In this document: positions 60,188-61,673 of the stretch, one piece after another
How the letters are laid out: each line of letters opens with the position of its first letter
Numbering within the stretch: position 1 is the stretch's first letter
Made by a program: the position numbers and the translations under genes
From: Bacteroidaceae bacterium
Lineage (GTDB): Bacteria > Bacteroidota > Bacteroidia > Bacteroidales > Bacteroidaceae
NCBI GenBank assembly: GCA_017522915.1
Contig: JAFWXX010000030.1
Coordinates: forward strand, 1 to 61,673
Length of the DNA stretch: 61,673 nt
Reading direction: 5' to 3'
The notes under the pieces: generated by a model
What the model was told of the DNA's origin: nothing
What the model saw: only the letters and a program-made list of their open reading frames with translations
Database searches by the model: none

Positions 60188-60194
60188 TTTGTTG

Positions 60195-60689
60195 TTATAA
60201 TGTTATACTTTTGATATGTAACAAATACTTATCAATTACTTCTTGGTTAAGAATGCATATTTGGTGGTTTATTTGTTTATAACGCAATTGTCCTAATGCC
60301 TGTTCGGCAGTAATAATTCCTTTCTCATAGTCTTCAACCGTGTCAATGACATTGTCATTTGCAACTCCTCCTTCAACTATGTCGTAGCTCGATGATATGT
60401 CTTTACCCTTTCTGCAATCTACGACATAGTCCAACCATTCGATATCATATGATGGAAACCGCTTGAATCTTATATTGTCTTTTTCTGCCTTTTCTATGTC
60501 AAAATCATATATGTTTATTACACCTTTTGTGTTTCTTCCTTTTCTGCCGGCGATAATTGTTGCCCAATTTATTGCTTGTGACTCAATTCTAGTCAAATAG
60601 AATCCCGGTCCAAAATCCAGATTCTTTCTTCCAACTTTTGCCAATGGTTTAGGGATTGACAAATATGTACCATGGTATAGTGTTATCAT
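60195..60689 (-). CDS. DUF3990 protein, ADP-ribosyltransferase-like
   Basis: A 164-residue protein. It has LYHGTYLSIPKP (about 3-14), LDFGPGFYLT (about 23-32) and a C-terminal NHQICILNQEVIDKYLL block (about 143-159). These fall where ADP-ribosyltransferases of the H-Y-E class have the NAD-binding His and Tyr and the third catalytic segment; PARPs read NEYIVY near the end. The Glu position holds His here and Gln follows. Start MITLYHGT at 60689 overlaps the upstream DUF3791 stop by 4 bases. It may be a toxin or a protein-modifying enzyme, inferred. Confidence 0.8.
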   Translation of the reverse strand: MITLYHGTYLSIPKPLAKVGRKNLDFGPGFYLTRIESQAINWATIIAGRKGRNTKGVINIYDFDIEKAEKDNIRFKRFPSYDIEWLDYVVDCRKGKDISSSYDIVEGGVANDNVIDTVEDYEKGIITAEQALGQLRYKQINHQICILNQEVIDKYLLHIKSITL

Positions 60690-60931
60690 ATAGCGATTTC
60701 TTTTCTTTCCTTTTCCCAATTATCTAAAGTCTCAATGGTGTCATCAACGACCCATTCCAAGCTTTGTGTATGCAAAAGCTCATAATGCTTTAACAAACGG
60801 GAATGAATTATATCCTGTTTGCTTAGCCTGTTGAACATTTCGTGTCCTGGTATATTAAGTTTTTTTGCGCTGCCCTCAATCGCCATGACTGCAAAATGTA
60901 TTCTTTTGTATTTCTCGTCCTTGCTGTTCAT
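60686..60931 (-). CDS. DUF3791 protein, long form
   Basis: An 81-residue helical protein (YKRIHFAVMAIEGSAKKLNI, HEMFNRLSKQDIIHSRLL, then YELLHTQSLEWVVDD). It is the first gene of the operon and overlaps the DUF3990 start by ATGA, so it is made in fixed ratio with it. This arrangement resembles a toxin-antitoxin pair. The role is inferred. Confidence 0.8.
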   Translation of the reverse strand: MNSKDEKYKRIHFAVMAIEGSAKKLNIPGHEMFNRLSKQDIIHSRLLKHYELLHTQSLEWVVDDTIETLDNWEKERKEIAI

Positions 60932-61023
60932 TGCTTCTTGATTTTCTTTGCTAAGATAATAAATGAAATTGAATAGTAATGCAATAATAAGGATTTTTAG
61001 ATTATTAAAGGACAGTATAAGAA

Positions 61024-61106
61024 AGAGTACAGATAACAGAGAAAAAGTTTACTTTTACTATGCCAAGCGAGAGCAACTTGGGCGAAGCCAACAGATAACA
61101 GAGCAA
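61024..61106 (+). repeat. Scattered heptanucleotide units
   Basis: AGAGTAC, AGATAAC, AGAGAAA (61024-61044) and AGATAAC, AGAGCAA (61093-61106). They belong to the same unit family as in feoB and at 59345. The whole stretch 60932-61673 has no gene I can support. Confidence 0.8.
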
Positions 61107-61251
61107 AATAGTTTGGTTATCTACTTTGCCCCTTACGGGGTGAGAAGTAGAAAATGCAATCTCTTCCGGCCAAAGGGCCTCAGAATTGCTCATGCTCAAG
61201 CGATAAATGAAGCAAGTTAGCCGTTATGTGCTAAAATTTTGCAAAAAACAC

Positions 61252-61282
61252 TTGCAAACAGCTTTTTTGTGTTGTATATTTG
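61252..61282 (+). promoter_or_regulatory. Full promoter reading into a gene remnant or small RNA
   Basis: TTG (61252-61254), 20 nt and TATATTTG (61275-61282). A 14-codon frame starts at 61298 (MLKQKIYQTECAPL) and stops inside the terminator at 61325. Confidence 0.65.
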
Positions 61283-61324
61283 CAGTGTTATACATTTATG
61301 TTAAAGCAGAAAATCTATCAAACC

Positions 61325-61357
61325 GAGTGTGCCCCGTTGTGATAACGCGGCACACTC
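61325..61357 (+). terminator. Terminator hairpin, copy 2
   Basis: It is the same hairpin as 59947-59979 with one loop base changed, followed by AAATTTT. With the promoter at 61252 it would give a transcript of about 75 nt. Confidence 0.8.
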
Positions 61358-61486
61358 AAATTTTATTATAGAAATGGATGTGTGTAAGCTAAGAATTTGT
61401 TATCTGTTACATTTGCTCTAGTTATATAATTTAACCTGAGTTCGATATAAAACTTTCGCTATAAATTGGTGTGTTTGTATAGTGTT

Positions 61487-61551
61487 TGTCATCTCGAAAC
61501 GGAGTTCGCCGCCCAAAGGGGCCAAAGGCAACGTATGTGAGAGATCTCTTT
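61487..61551. repeat. REP-like element
   Basis: It starts TGTCATCTCGAA and ends GAGAGATCTC, with an inner GCCGCCCAAAGGGGCC. It is related to the element at 59433-59639. Confidence 0.65.
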
Positions 61552-61576
61552 TTTTGCAATGTTTTTGAGATTCATT

Positions 61577-61653
61577 GATAATGCTGCCTTGCCGTAACCC
61601 ACGCGGCACAAACTTCGTCTGTGCTTCGCGTGACCATTTACTACCAGCATTAT
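61577..61653. repeat. Long palindromic hairpin repeat
   Basis: GATAATGCTG and CAGCATTATC enclose a second hairpin (CACGCGGCACA with TGTGCTTCGCGTG). It is probably a repetitive extragenic palindrome near the window edge. Confidence 0.65.
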
Positions 61654-61673
61654 CTAAACCTGCGGCTTTCGTC

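Noticed and set aside
61418..61609. 63-residue frame near the right end
   Set aside because: It runs through REP-like palindromes; no ribosome site or conserved motif.

Overview
The window is chromosomal DNA of a member of the order Bacteroidales (phylum Bacteroidota). Promoters follow the Bacteroidota pattern: a -7 box TAnnTTTG, often with a TTG or TTTG -33 box 19-20 bases upstream. A variant TATCTTCG or TAACTTCG box recurs before several housekeeping genes. Typical Bacteroidales genes include fused FeoAB, a BlaI/M56 pair with TonB-C domains, a DUF2027-Smr protein, type B L31 and an NfnA/NfnB-like fusion. Genus cannot be fixed from the sequence alone.

Layout. 1-400: two tRNA-Gly(GCC) genes (minus strand) and two truncated 5' tRNA halves in a tandem duplication. 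690-7272: a BlaI-type repressor with three operator palindromes, an M56 metallopeptidase receptor, a candidate structured small RNA on the minus strand (4200-4356), and a TonB-receptor-like barrel. 7424-8511: a small secreted protein and a YbaN-like protein. 12813-8518 (minus): feoAB, a hemerythrin/RIC-like protein, a LuxR regulator without its phosphoacceptor Asp, and free methionine-R-sulfoxide reductase; this looks like one iron and redox-stress operon. 13063-14400: a second candidate small RNA and two paralogous small basic secreted proteins with matching promoters. 19255-14488 (minus): a sialic-acid catabolism operon (lyase, AGE epimerase, mutarotase-symporter fusion). 19450-36516: tRNA/rRNA modification genes, ppdK, small membrane proteins, a secreted nuclease, L31, ftsK-lolA-trxB and L21-L27. 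36736-53353: serS, the NfnAB-like fusion, udk with a transglycosylase, fba, queA, pepT, purN, a membrane LytTR regulator, ftsE and lysC-lysA. 57274-53473 (minus): a sigma factor, a Wzi-like barrel, a lipoprotein and a LolC/E-type permease.

From about 57.3 kb to the end the region becomes accessory. It holds a pyocin-knob tail-fibre-like protein with an AT-rich inserted segment, heptanucleotide arrays, REP-like palindromes and a repeated terminator. It also holds a translationally coupled DUF3791-DUF3990-DUF3791 operon whose central protein resembles an ADP-ribosyltransferase. That operon is the best candidate for a poorly described system. A second unusual pattern is a dispersed family of 7-base repeats (AGAGTAC, AGAGCAA, AGATAAC). 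One 14-unit array of it is translated inside FeoB.
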